Shown piece after piece: positions 6,430 through 13,223 of a DNA stretch of 13,223 nt. This DNA is from an uncultured Eubacteriales bacterium. GTDB lineage: Bacteria > Bacillota > Clostridia > Oscillospirales > Acutalibacteraceae. The first letter of the stretch is position 1. Every line of letters begins with the position of its first letter. The notes under the pieces were generated by a model. It worked only from the letters and a program-made list of their open reading frames with translations. It was not told the origin of the DNA and did no database searches. The stretch is from positions 1-13,223 of the forward strand of contig ONXZ01000099.1 of NCBI GenBank assembly GCA_900321905.1. Direction: 5' to 3'. A program made the translations under genes and the position numbers.

Positions 6430-7863
6430 TTATACGTTTATTTCGACCTCTACGCCGAGGAGGTCGGCGTTTGCTTTGAGGATAGGATTAACCACCTCAT
6501 TAAGGAAGTCGGCTGTCTGCTCGGGCGCTCTGCCGACAAAATTCTGCGGCTTGAGAATAGCGAGAATTTCCTCCTTAGTAGTCATAAACGCAGGGTCTGC
6601 GGCGATACGGTCAACAAGGTCGTTTTGTCCGCCCTCGACTTTGACAACTGCGCCTGCAGCCATAGAGTGCTGACGGATTTTCTCGTGCAGTTCCTGACGG
6701 TCGCCACCCTTTTTAACAGCGTCCATCATAATATTTTCCGTCGCCATAAACGGCAGTTCGCTCATAAGGCGAGCCTCAATAACCTTTGGATAAACCACAA
6801 GTCCGCTTGTGACATTGATGAAAAGGTCAAGGATACCGTCGATTGCGAGGAACGCCTCAGCAACAGAGATGCGCTTGTTTGCAGAGTCGTCAAGCGTTCT
6901 CTCAAACCACTGTGCAGATGCAGTCCACGCAGGGTTGAGCGCGTCAATCATAACGTAACGCGACAGCGAAGCAATACGCTCGCTGCGCATAGGATTGCGC
7001 TTATACGCCATTGCAGATGAGCCAATCTGATTTTTCTCAAACGGTTCCTCAATCTCTTTGAGATTCTGCAAAAGGCGCAGGTCGTTTGAAAACTTGCAGC
7101 AAGACTGCGCAATCAAGCCAAGACAGTTGCAAACGATTGTGTCAAGTTTGCGGGCATATGTCTGACCGCTTACAGGGAAGCAGGACTTAAATCCCATTTT
7201 CTTTGCAATAATCCTGTCGAGTTCCTTACACTTTTCGTGGTCGCCGTCAAAGAGTTCAAGGAACGAAGCCTGTGTGCCTGTCGTACCTTTAGAGCCGAGG
7301 AGCATAAGTGTGTCAAGCACGTGGTCAACCTCGTCTAAATCCATAACCAAATCCATAAGCCAGAGCGTTGCGCGCTTGCCGACTGTTGTAGGCTGTGCAG
7401 GCTGGAAGTGTGTAAAACCGAGGCACGGCATATCTTTGTACTCGTCTGCAAACTTTGCAACGGAGGCAATAGCGTTGACGAGTTTTTTCTTAACAAGCAG
7501 CATTGCCTCACGCATTGTGATAACGTCTGTGTTGTCGCCAACGTAGCACGAAGTTGCACCGAGATGGATAATCGGGCGCGCTTTAGGGCATTGCTCACCG
7601 TATGCGTGAACGTGGCTCATAACGTCATGGCGGAACTTCTTTTCATACTCTCTTGCAACATCGTAGTTGATGTCGTCAGCGTGAGATTTAAGTTCGTCAA
7701 TCTGCTCCTGCGTTACGCCGAGGCCGAGTTCATGCTCTGCTTCGGCGAGTGCAATCCAGAGTTTGCGCCACGTTTTAAATTTAAAATCAGGCGAGTAAAT
7801 ATACTGCATTTCTTTGCTGGCGTATCTTGCCGCAAAGGGTGAATTGTAAGTGTCGTTAGCCAT
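6430..7863 (-). CDS. purB: Adenylosuccinate lyase
   Basis: PurB cleaves SAICAR to AICAR plus fumarate, and adenylosuccinate to AMP plus fumarate. The 477-residue protein belongs to the fumarase/aspartase superfamily: the signature loop GSSAMAYKRNPMRSER is at 281-296 (its serine is the general base in the family), the region with the catalytic histidine reads THFQPAQPTTVGKR at 151-164, and SKGTTGTQASF is at 191-201. The form AYKRNPMRSER and the length are nearer the longer, animal-like ADSL branch than the short Bacillus type; this is judged from motifs only. The ATG shares one base with the purC stop (TAATG, 7861-7865), so translation is coupled and the SAICAR producer and consumer are made together. 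Confidence 0.96.
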   Translation of the reverse strand: MANDTYNSPFAARYASKEMQYIYSPDFKFKTWRKLWIALAEAEHELGLGVTQEQIDELKSHADDINYDVAREYEKKFRHDVMSHVHAYGEQCPKARPIIHLGATSCYVGDNTDVITMREAMLLVKKKLVNAIASVAKFADEYKDMPCLGFTHFQPAQPTTVGKRATLWLMDLVMDLDEVDHVLDTLMLLGSKGTTGTQASFLELFDGDHEKCKELDRIIAKKMGFKSCFPVSGQTYARKLDTIVCNCLGLIAQSCCKFSNDLRLLQNLKEIEEPFEKNQIGSSAMAYKRNPMRSERIASLSRYVMIDALNPAWTASAQWFERTLDDSANKRISVAEAFLAIDGILDLFINVTSGLVVYPKVIEARLMSELPFMATENIMMDAVKKGGDRQELHEKIRQHSMAAGAVVKVEGGQNDLVDRIAADPAFMTTKEEILAILKPQNFVGRAPEQTADFLNEVVNPILKANADLLGVEVEINV

Positions 7864-8573
7864 TAGTCAAGTCCTACTCTCTTCATCATCTCGGCATACG
7901 CTTCTTCTACGCCGCCCATATCACGGCGGAAGCGGTCTTTGTCGAGTTTTTCGTGTGTGTTGATATCCCAGAAACGGCAGGTGTCGGGGCTGATTTCGTC
8001 AGCGAGTACGATTGTGCCGTCGCTTGTCTTGCCGAATTCAAGTTTGAAGTCAATGAGTTCAACGCCGATTGATGCAAAATATTCTTTGAGGACATCATTA
8101 ACTTTGAACGCCATCTCTTTAATTCTCTCAACTTCCTCACGGGTAGCAAATCCGCAGGATACTGCGTGATAGCCGTTGATAAGCGGGTCGCCGAGGTCGT
8201 CGTCTTTGTATGAAAATTCGATTGACGGGCAAACGAAATCCATACCCTCTTCAAGACCGAGACGCTTGCAGATTGAACCTGCCGCACGGTTACGGATAAT
8301 AACCTCAAGCGGTACGATAGTAACCTTTTTAACTGCGGTTTCTCTGTCAGAGAGTTCCTCTACAAAGTGGGTAGGCACGCCCTTCTTTTCGAGAAGTTGC
8401 ATAAGATAGTTGCTCATTTTGTTGTTAACAACGCCCTTGCCTACGATTGTTCCCTTCTTTTCGCCGTTGAAAGCAGTGGCGTCGTCCTTGTAGTCAACGA
8501 TAACGATATCGTCGTTTTCGGTTGCCCAGACTTTCTTTGCCTTGCCCTCGTAAAGTTGTTTGGTCTTTGTCAT
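7863..8573 (-). CDS. purC: SAICAR synthase (phosphoribosylaminoimidazole-succinocarboxamide synthase)
   Basis: PurC joins CAIR and aspartate with ATP to give SAICAR, the substrate of PurB encoded next. The 236-residue protein is normal length and shows [11 protein letters not shown] (6-16), [14 protein letters not shown] (87-100, the family signature), [12 protein letters not shown] (170-181) and [15 protein letters not shown] (189-203). I chose the ATG at 8573 because AAGGAGGA sits 7 nt upstream; an in-frame ATG at 8597 would put that ribosome site inside the gene and add eight residues before the conserved start. It lies 36 nt after dapF and overlaps purB by one base. Confidence 0.97.
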   Translation of the reverse strand: MTKTKQLYEGKAKKVWATENDDIVIVDYKDDATAFNGEKKGTIVGKGVVNNKMSNYLMQLLEKKGVPTHFVEELSDRETAVKKVTIVPLEVIIRNRAAGSICKRLGLEEGMDFVCPSIEFSYKDDDLGDPLINGYHAVSCGFATREEVERIKEMAFKVNDVLKEYFASIGVELIDFKLEFGKTSDGTIVLADEISPDTCRFWDINTHEKLDKDRFRRDMGGVEEAYAEMMKRVGLD

Positions 8574-8580
8574 AATGATA

Positions 8581-8588
8581 TCCTCCTT
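8581..8588 (-). promoter_or_regulatory. Ribosome binding site that fixes the purC start
   Basis: AAGGAGGA on the minus strand, 7 nt before ATG 8573. It decides against the upstream in-frame ATG at 8597. Confidence 0.9.
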
Positions 8589-8609
8589 AATGTTCATATA
8601 TAAATATGA

Positions 8610-9452
8610 TTAGTCCAAATTAATTTCGCCCTCAAACACAGTGGTTGCAGGGCCTGTCATAAATACGCTGTCGGCTTCGTCGCCGCTCCACGAAATCTCC
8701 AAATCACCGCCGAGCAGGTGAACTGTAACATCGTTGTCGCACAGTCCGTTCACGATAGCGGCAACTGCGCTTGCACACGCGCCTGTGCCGCAGGCAAGAG
8801 TTTCGCCCGAGCCGCGCTCCCAAACGCGCATTTCAAGATTTTTTCTGTCACGAACAAAGATAAATTCGGTGTTTGTTCTGTCAGGGAAAACGCTGTTGTT
8901 CTCGAAAAGTTTGCCGATACGCTCAACGTCAAATTCTTTCGGCGATTTATCAATAAACACAACGGCGTGCGGATTGCCCATTGAAACGCAGGTCATTTTG
9001 TAATCCGTGCCGTCGACTGTAATGGGAATGTTCACCGCTTTTTCGCTGTCGCATATTACAGGAATATCCGCAGACTTGAGCGACGGCGCGCCCATATCAA
9101 CCTTTGCGCTGACGACCTCACCGTTTTCAACATTTACATCTATATACTTAACCGCACCCATTGACTCGACAGAAATATTGGTCTTGTCAGTAAGGTGGTG
9201 GTCGTAAACAAATTTTGCGACGCAGCGTATGCCGTTGCCGCACATTGCTCCGCGTGTGCCGTCGGCATTATACATCACCATTTCAAACTCTGCTTTTGTG
9301 CCTTTTTTGATTATGATTATTCCGTCGCCGCCTATGCCGAAATGGCGGTCAGAAAGTTTAATCGCTGCAGCCGACTCGTCCGCAATACTTTGCTGTGTGC
9401 AGTCAAAGTAAACATAGTCGTTGCCGCAACCGTGCATTTTTGTAAATTTCAT
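8610..9452 (-). CDS. dapF: Diaminopimelate epimerase
   Basis: DapF interconverts LL- and meso-diaminopimelate, giving the precursor of lysine and of the peptidoglycan cross-link. With start 9452 the protein has 280 residues, the usual size. The two catalytic cysteines are visible: C71 in GAMCGNGIRC and C221 in ETLACGTGACASA. FGIGGDG (38-44) and SMGNPHAVVF (157-166) are further family motifs. The N-terminus MKFTKMHGCGNDYV matches the family; an in-frame ATG at 9467 would bury the GGAG ribosome site (9460-9463, 7 nt spacing). It is the first gene of the apparent dapF-purC-purB-Big2 transcript, with a consensus promoter about 30 nt upstream, and is divergent from glgB. Confidence 0.97.
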   Translation of the reverse strand: MKFTKMHGCGNDYVYFDCTQQSIADESAAAIKLSDRHFGIGGDGIIIIKKGTKAEFEMVMYNADGTRGAMCGNGIRCVAKFVYDHHLTDKTNISVESMGAVKYIDVNVENGEVVSAKVDMGAPSLKSADIPVICDSEKAVNIPITVDGTDYKMTCVSMGNPHAVVFIDKSPKEFDVERIGKLFENNSVFPDRTNTEFIFVRDRKNLEMRVWERGSGETLACGTGACASAVAAIVNGLCDNDVTVHLLGGDLEISWSGDEADSVFMTGPATTVFEGEINLD

Positions 9453-9459
9453 ACCTGTT

Positions 9460-9463
9460 CTCC
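9460..9463 (-). promoter_or_regulatory. Ribosome binding site that fixes the dapF start
   Basis: GGAG on the minus strand, 7 nt before ATG 9452. The in-frame ATG at 9467 lies upstream of it and is therefore unlikely to be the start. Confidence 0.8.
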
Positions 9464-9483
9464 GCATTAAAATAATATTATAT

Positions 9484-9512
9484 ATTATAGCACCATCGAC
9501 TTATCCTATCAA
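9484..9512 (-). promoter_or_regulatory. SigA-type promoter of the dapF operon
   Basis: On the minus strand TTGATA (9507-9512), exactly 17 nt, TATAAT (9484-9489). Start expected near 9477, giving a leader of about 25 nt. Confidence 0.8.
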
Positions 9513-9543
9513 TAGTAAATAGATACAAAATTAAGTAAATGTG

Positions 9544-9562
9544 AATTATTTGCAAAATAATT
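9544..9562. repeat. Perfect 8-bp inverted repeat in the dapF-glgB intergenic region
   Basis: AATTATTT-GCA-AAATAATT, a perfect palindrome with a 3-nt centre, 32 bp upstream of the dapF -35 and about 105 bp upstream of the glgB -35. It could be an operator or another member of the triloop hairpin family (its centre reads TGC on the minus strand); AT richness makes chance possible. The rest of this 318-bp intergenic stretch is AT-rich, with only the two promoters recognised. Confidence 0.45.
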
Positions 9563-9666
9563 TTGCTTTTGTTAATCTGGCACAAAAAAACGAGCGTTTT
9601 TATGTAATTTTGCACAACTTTAGAAAAAAATACAAAAATTCTTGTAACAAAATAACCAAAAAGGAC

Positions 9667-9695
9667 TTGAATTGCTGTGCCTTATCTGTTATTAT
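9667..9695 (+). promoter_or_regulatory. Probable SigA-type promoter of the glgBCD operon
   Basis: TTGAAT (9667-9672), 17 nt, TATTAT (9690-9695). The start would be near 9702, giving a leader of about 70 nt that contains a hairpin, GAAAAAGT (9720-9727) / ACTTTTTC (9735-9742) with a 7-nt loop, ahead of the ribosome site AAGGAG (9759-9764). Confidence 0.55.
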
Positions 9696-9770
9696 AAAAA
9701 TATAATAGTATCTTTGTATGAAAAAGTGTATTCTACTTTTTCTGCTGATAAGTAAATAAGGAGAAATGCT

Positions 9771-11606
9771 ATGGCTCAAATCAAAGACGAATATCAGTTG
9801 CCTGTATATCTTTTCCATGACGGAACTAATTACAAGGCATATGAATTCTTTGGTGTTCATAAAATAAAAGAGAACACCTACGCTTTCAGAGTATGGGCGC
9901 CGAATGCTGAGGCAGTCAGCGTTGTCGGTGACTTTAACGGCTGGGACGAAAACGCTCACCGCTGTTTGCCTGCCGCACCCGGAATCTGGGAAGCGATTAT
10001 TGAAAATGTAAATATCTACGACTGCTACAAATATGCTATAAAGGCTAAAGACGGCAGAACGCTGATGAAAGCCGACCCTTATGCAGTTCATCAGGAAACA
10101 CGACCTGCAACCGGCTCAAAGGTGTACGAACTGTCCGACTACAAATGGCACGACAAAAAGTGGCAGGATGACAAGAGCAAATCAAATATTCTTGAAAAGC
10201 CTGTCAACATTTATGAACTCCACTTCATCGAAATGCTGCCGATTACAGAGTATCCGTTTGACGGCTCGTGGGGATATCAGGTTACAGGCTACTTTGCCGC
10301 TACATCACGCTACGGCGTGCCTGAGGATTTGATGTACTTTATTGACGAGTGTCACAAGGCGGGAATCGGCGTTATCCTCGACTGGGTACCTGCCCACTTC
10401 CCTAAAGACGCACACGGTTTGTACGAATTTGACGGACAGTGCTGCTATGAGTACAGCGACCTCAAAAAAGGCGAGCATAAGGAATGGGGCACACGCGTAT
10501 TTGACTACGCTAAAAAAGAGGTGCAGTCCTTCCTGATTTCGTCCGCAATGTTCTGGGTTGAGAAGTTCCACTTTGACGGACTTCGCGTTGACGCAGTTGC
10601 TTCAATGCTCTACCTTGACTACGGACGTGAAAACGGACAGTGGTCGCCGAACAAGAACGGCGGACGTGAAAATCTTGAGGCTGTTGAATTCTTCCAGAAA
10701 CTCAACACAGCGATGTTCAGGGAACAACCCGGCGTTATGATGATTGCCGAGGAATCAACAGCGTGGCCTATGATTACTATGCCTACGGATATCGGCGGTC
10801 TTGGCTTTAACTTCAAGTGGAATATGGGCTGGATGAACGATATGCTCCGCTACACCTCGATGGACCCGCTGTTCAGAAAAGGCAACCACAATTGCATTAC
10901 GTTCAGTTTCTTCTACGCTTTTTCGGAGAACTTTGTGCTGCCAATTAGCCACGATGAGGTTGTACACGGCAAGGCAAGCCTGCTCAACAAGATGCCCGGC
11001 GACTACGATATGAAGTTTGACGGTATGCGCCTGTTCCTTGCATATATGTTTGCTCACCCCGGCAAAAAACTGCTGTTTATGGGCAGCGAGTTCGGTCAGT
11101 TTATTGAGTGGAACTACAAGCAAGGTCTTGACTGGGTGCTGCTTGATTATGAAAAGCACGCAAAACTCAAGGACTTCACAAAAGAACTCAACAAGTTCTA
11201 CAAAAACCACAGCGAACTGTGGGAGATTGACTACGGCTGGGACGGTTTCCAGTGGATTAGCAGCGAAGATAACTGCAACAGCGTTATCGCATTCAGACGT
11301 ATTAACAAAAACGGCGATGATATTATCGCGGTGTTCAACTGGACTCCTAACAGTTTTGACAGTTACAAAATCGGTGTACCTGAAGCAGGCAAGTACAAGG
11401 TTGTGCTTGACACCTCGCTTGAAAAGTTTGGCGGCGACAAGCCAAGGCTTGACGGCACATATAAAACGGTTAAAGATGCGATACACGGTTTTGACCAGCA
11501 TATCGACCTCAAACTGCACGGTCTGTCGGCTATGTACTTAAAAAAGGTTGAGGAAAAACCGAAAGCAAAAGCAAAAACAAATTCAAAAACAAAAAAGAAA
11601 TCATAA
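9771..11606 (+). CDS. glgB: 1,4-alpha-glucan branching enzyme, apparently lacking the barrel beta1-alpha1 segment
   Basis: GlgB cuts an alpha-1,4 glucan and rejoins it through an alpha-1,6 bond, making glycogen branches. The 611-residue protein has an N-terminal CBM48 domain (about 20-125; FRVWAPNAEAVSVVGDFNGW), a GH13 (beta/alpha)8 domain and a C-terminal beta domain. The four GH13 regions are intact: GVILDWVPAH (D204), GLRVDAVAS (nucleophile D274), IAEEST (acid/base E327) and ISHDE (D395). From memory of E. coli GlgB (D335, D405, E458, D526) the spacings 70, 53 and 68 are identical. However NIYELH (ending H151) runs straight into FIEMLPITE; the usual 33 or so residues (LGSW... to ...MGFT) are missing in frame. 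The C-terminus ends in a Lys/Ala-rich tail (about 591-611). AAGGAG supports the start. glgC follows after 21 nt. Confidence 0.95.
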   Translation: MAQIKDEYQLPVYLFHDGTNYKAYEFFGVHKIKENTYAFRVWAPNAEAVSVVGDFNGWDENAHRCLPAAPGIWEAIIENVNIYDCYKYAIKAKDGRTLMKADPYAVHQETRPATGSKVYELSDYKWHDKKWQDDKSKSNILEKPVNIYELHFIEMLPITEYPFDGSWGYQVTGYFAATSRYGVPEDLMYFIDECHKAGIGVILDWVPAHFPKDAHGLYEFDGQCCYEYSDLKKGEHKEWGTRVFDYAKKEVQSFLISSAMFWVEKFHFDGLRVDAVASMLYLDYGRENGQWSPNKNGGRENLEAVEFFQKLNTAMFREQPGVMMIAEESTAWPMITMPTDIGGLGFNFKWNMGWMNDMLRYTSMDPLFRKGNHNCITFSFFYAFSENFVLPISHDEVVHGKASLLNKMPGDYDMKFDGMRLFLAYMFAHPGKKLLFMGSEFGQFIEWNYKQGLDWVLLDYEKHAKLKDFTKELNKFYKNHSELWEIDYGWDGFQWISSEDNCNSVIAFRRINKNGDDIIAVFNWTPNSFDSYKIGVPEAGKYKVVLDTSLEKFGGDKPRLDGTYKTVKDAIHGFDQHIDLKLHGLSAMYLKKVEEKPKAKAKTNSKTKKKS

Positions 11607-11627
11607 TCTTTTGGAGGCATAAAAAGT

Positions 11628-12836
11628 ATGAAACACAAAACAGATGTTGTAGCAATGCTCCTTGCAGGCGGACAAGGCAGCCGTCTGGGCGTTCTTACAA
11701 AGAGCATTGCAAAGCCTGCAGTTCCGTACGGCGGCAATTACCGTATTATCGACTTTCCGCTGTCGAACTGCGTTAACAGCGGTATCTACACAGTAGGCGT
11801 GCTTACACAGTATCAGCCGCTTGTGCTTAACGATTACCTTGGCAACGGACAGCCGTGGGACCTTGACAGAATCAACGGCGGTGTTCACGTTCTTTCGCCT
11901 TACGAGGCTATCGGCGGCGCAGAGTGGTACAAGGGCACCGCTAACGCAATTTATCAGAACATTGCGTTCATTGAAAAATATGACCCTGAGTATGTTGTTA
12001 TACTTTCAGGCGACCATATTTACAAGATGAACTACGCAAAGATGATTGACTTCCACAAAAAGAACAACGCCGACTGCACAATCGCAGTGCTTGAAGTTCC
12101 GTGGGAGGAGGCTTCGCGTTTCGGTATCCTTGCGACAGACGAAAACAACAAGATTTACGAGTTTGCAGAGAAACCTGCTGAGCCGAAGTCAAACAAGGCT
12201 TCAATGGGCGTGTATGTTTTCTCCTGGGACAAACTCCGCAAATATCTCACTGAGGACGAGGCTAATCCTGAGTCATCAAACGACTTTGGTAAAAACATCA
12301 TTCCTTCAATGCTCGCAGACGACCAGAGAATGTTCGCATTCCCGTTCAAGGGTTACTGGAAAGACGTTGGAACTATTGACTCGCTCTGGGAAGCAAACCT
12401 TGATATCATCAATCCTAACGTTGACCTCGATTTGTCTGACAAGACTTGGAAGGTATATTCGCGTAATCCGATTTCACCGCCGAGTTACATTGGCGATGAC
12501 GCTGAAATTGAGAACTCATCAATCGGTGAAGGCTGCGAGATTGACGGTTTGGTTGACTACTCTGTTGTATCCCCTGACGTTGTTATTGAAAAGGGTGCAG
12601 AGGTTAAGTATTCGGTGATTATGCCGGGCGCAGTCGTTAAAGAAGGCGCAAAGGTTTACTACTCAATCGTTGCGGAAAATGCTGTTATTGAAAAGGGAGC
12701 GCAGGTTGGCGAAATCCCTGAACAACTTGAAAACAGCGAGGACTGGGGCATTGCAGTAATCGGTTCAAACGCAACAATCACAGAGGGCAAAAAAATTGCT
12801 CCCAAAGAAATGATAGCATCAGGAGAGGAGGTATAA
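11628..12836 (+). CDS. glgC: Glucose-1-phosphate adenylyltransferase, catalytic subunit GlgC
   Basis: GlgC makes ADP-glucose from glucose-1-phosphate and ATP, the committed step of bacterial glycogen synthesis. The 402 residues show the nucleotidyltransferase loop [14 protein letters not shown] (11-24) with the following lysine segment [11 protein letters not shown], the metal/sugar site [12 protein letters not shown] (125-136), [11 protein letters not shown], and a C-terminal left-handed beta-helix whose hexads are visible in [13 protein letters not shown] and later. The ribosome site is GGAGG with about 10 nt spacing. The gene lies between glgB and glgD; all catalytic motifs are intact, in contrast to GlgD. 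Confidence 0.96.
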   Translation: MKHKTDVVAMLLAGGQGSRLGVLTKSIAKPAVPYGGNYRIIDFPLSNCVNSGIYTVGVLTQYQPLVLNDYLGNGQPWDLDRINGGVHVLSPYEAIGGAEWYKGTANAIYQNIAFIEKYDPEYVVILSGDHIYKMNYAKMIDFHKKNNADCTIAVLEVPWEEASRFGILATDENNKIYEFAEKPAEPKSNKASMGVYVFSWDKLRKYLTEDEANPESSNDFGKNIIPSMLADDQRMFAFPFKGYWKDVGTIDSLWEANLDIINPNVDLDLSDKTWKVYSRNPISPPSYIGDDAEIENSSIGEGCEIDGLVDYSVVSPDVVIEKGAEVKYSVIMPGAVVKEGAKVYYSIVAENAVIEKGAQVGEIPEQLENSEDWGIAVIGSNATITEGKKIAPKEMIASGEEV

Positions 12837-12840
12837 GAAT

Positions 12841-13223
12841 ATGAACGGAAAGAAAGTTCTTGGTTTAATTTTTGCAAATATTCATGAGGAAGCGCTTGAG
12901 TCGCTGACCAATATGAGAACAATGGGTTCGGTTCCGTTTTGTTCGCGTTACCGCCTGATTGACTTCCCGCTTTCAAATATGGTTGAAAGCCAGATTTCAA
13001 ATGTCGGCGTTGTTACAAACTCAAACTTCAACTCGCTTATGGACCACGTAGGCACAGGTAAGCCGTGGGATTTGTCACGCAAGACTGACGGACTCTACCT
13101 CCTGCCGCCGTACTCGCACAGCAACACAACTATGTGGGGCAACCGTATTGACGCAATTTACGGCAATATGGCTTTCCTTGACCATTCCAATCAGGAATGG
13201 GTGCTGATGAGCGACTGCTACAA
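12841..13223 (+). CDS. glgD: Glucose-1-phosphate adenylyltransferase subunit GlgD (5' part, runs off right edge)
   Basis: The 127 visible residues align by eye with the GlgC N-terminus: SRYRLIDFPLSNMVES matches [15 protein letters not shown], and GTGKPWDLSR matches [10 protein letters not shown]. The glycine-rich nucleotide loop of GlgC (AGGQGSRLG) is replaced by FANIHEEALESLTN, and the SGDHIY site reads MSDCY, so the active site looks lost. This is the known pattern of GlgD in Firmicutes, a non-catalytic or weakly catalytic partner that forms a heterotetramer with GlgC and raises its activity. The start at 12841 has AGGAGG (12826-12831) inside the end of glgC; the gap is 4 nt, so translation is probably coupled. 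The stop lies outside the window. Confidence 0.93.
   Translation, partial: MNGKKVLGLIFANIHEEALESLTNMRTMGSVPFCSRYRLIDFPLSNMVESQISNVGVVTNSNFNSLMDHVGTGKPWDLSRKTDGLYLLPPYSHSNTTMWGNRIDAIYGNMAFLDHSNQEWVLMSDCY

Noticed and set aside
8574..8597. Longer purC start at 8597
   Set aside because: The AAGGAGGA ribosome site would fall inside the gene and the extra residues precede the conserved N-terminus.
9720..9742. Riboswitch or attenuator in the glgB leader
   Set aside because: Only one short AT-rich hairpin without a T-run or a recognised aptamer; noted under the promoter instead.
10755..11519. 254-codon minus-strand open frame
   Set aside because: Lies wholly antisense to glgB, whose catalytic motifs are all in the plus frame; no ribosome site or family motif.

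Overview
The window looks like chromosomal DNA from a low-to-mid GC, gut-type member of the Clostridia, probably near the Oscillospirales/Ruminococcaceae. This is inferred from gene content (a GlgC+GlgD glycogen pair, DapF, a Big2-domain secreted protein, TPR/D-rich membrane protein), consensus SigA promoters, strong AGGAGG ribosome sites and intergenic DNA full of small palindromes. No rRNA or species-diagnostic marker is present.

Layout from left to right. (1) 1-1313, minus: 5' part of a phage/plasmid-type D5/P4-family helicase-primase, running off the left edge. (2) 1314-1661: repeat-rich spacer. (3) 1737-3109, minus: hisH-hisF, the two subunits of imidazole glycerol phosphate synthase, with their own promoter and terminator but no other his gene in view. 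(4) 3159-3547, plus: tRNA-Ser(CGA) with promoter and terminator. Its leader carries two broken copies of the tRNA 5' part, one of them split by a 110-bp palindromic insert. (5) 3548-3840: tRNA 3'-end fragments followed by a dense array of short perfect hairpins with 3-nt loops. (6) 3892-4978, plus: a membrane-anchored TPR-like gene broken by a single extra G. (7) 5036-9452, minus: dapF-purC-purB-(secreted Big2 protein), apparently one operon, ending at a terminator shared with gene 6. (8) 9667-13223, plus: glgB-glgC-glgD, a glycogen synthesis operon that continues past the right edge.

The core metabolism is conventional: lysine/cell-wall precursor (DapF), two steps of purine synthesis (PurC then PurB), histidine/AICAR (HisHF; AICAR also links to the PurB product) and glycogen (GlgC supplies ADP-glucose, GlgB branches the polymer). 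The unusual parts are the tRNA-Ser locus with its duplicated tRNA pieces, the families of triloop hairpins with differing stems, a GlgB that appears to lack about 33 residues between barrel strands 1 and 2, and the frameshifted TPR gene. I did not find a clear new defence or mobile system. The best candidate for undescribed biology is the tRNA/hairpin locus at 3200-3840.
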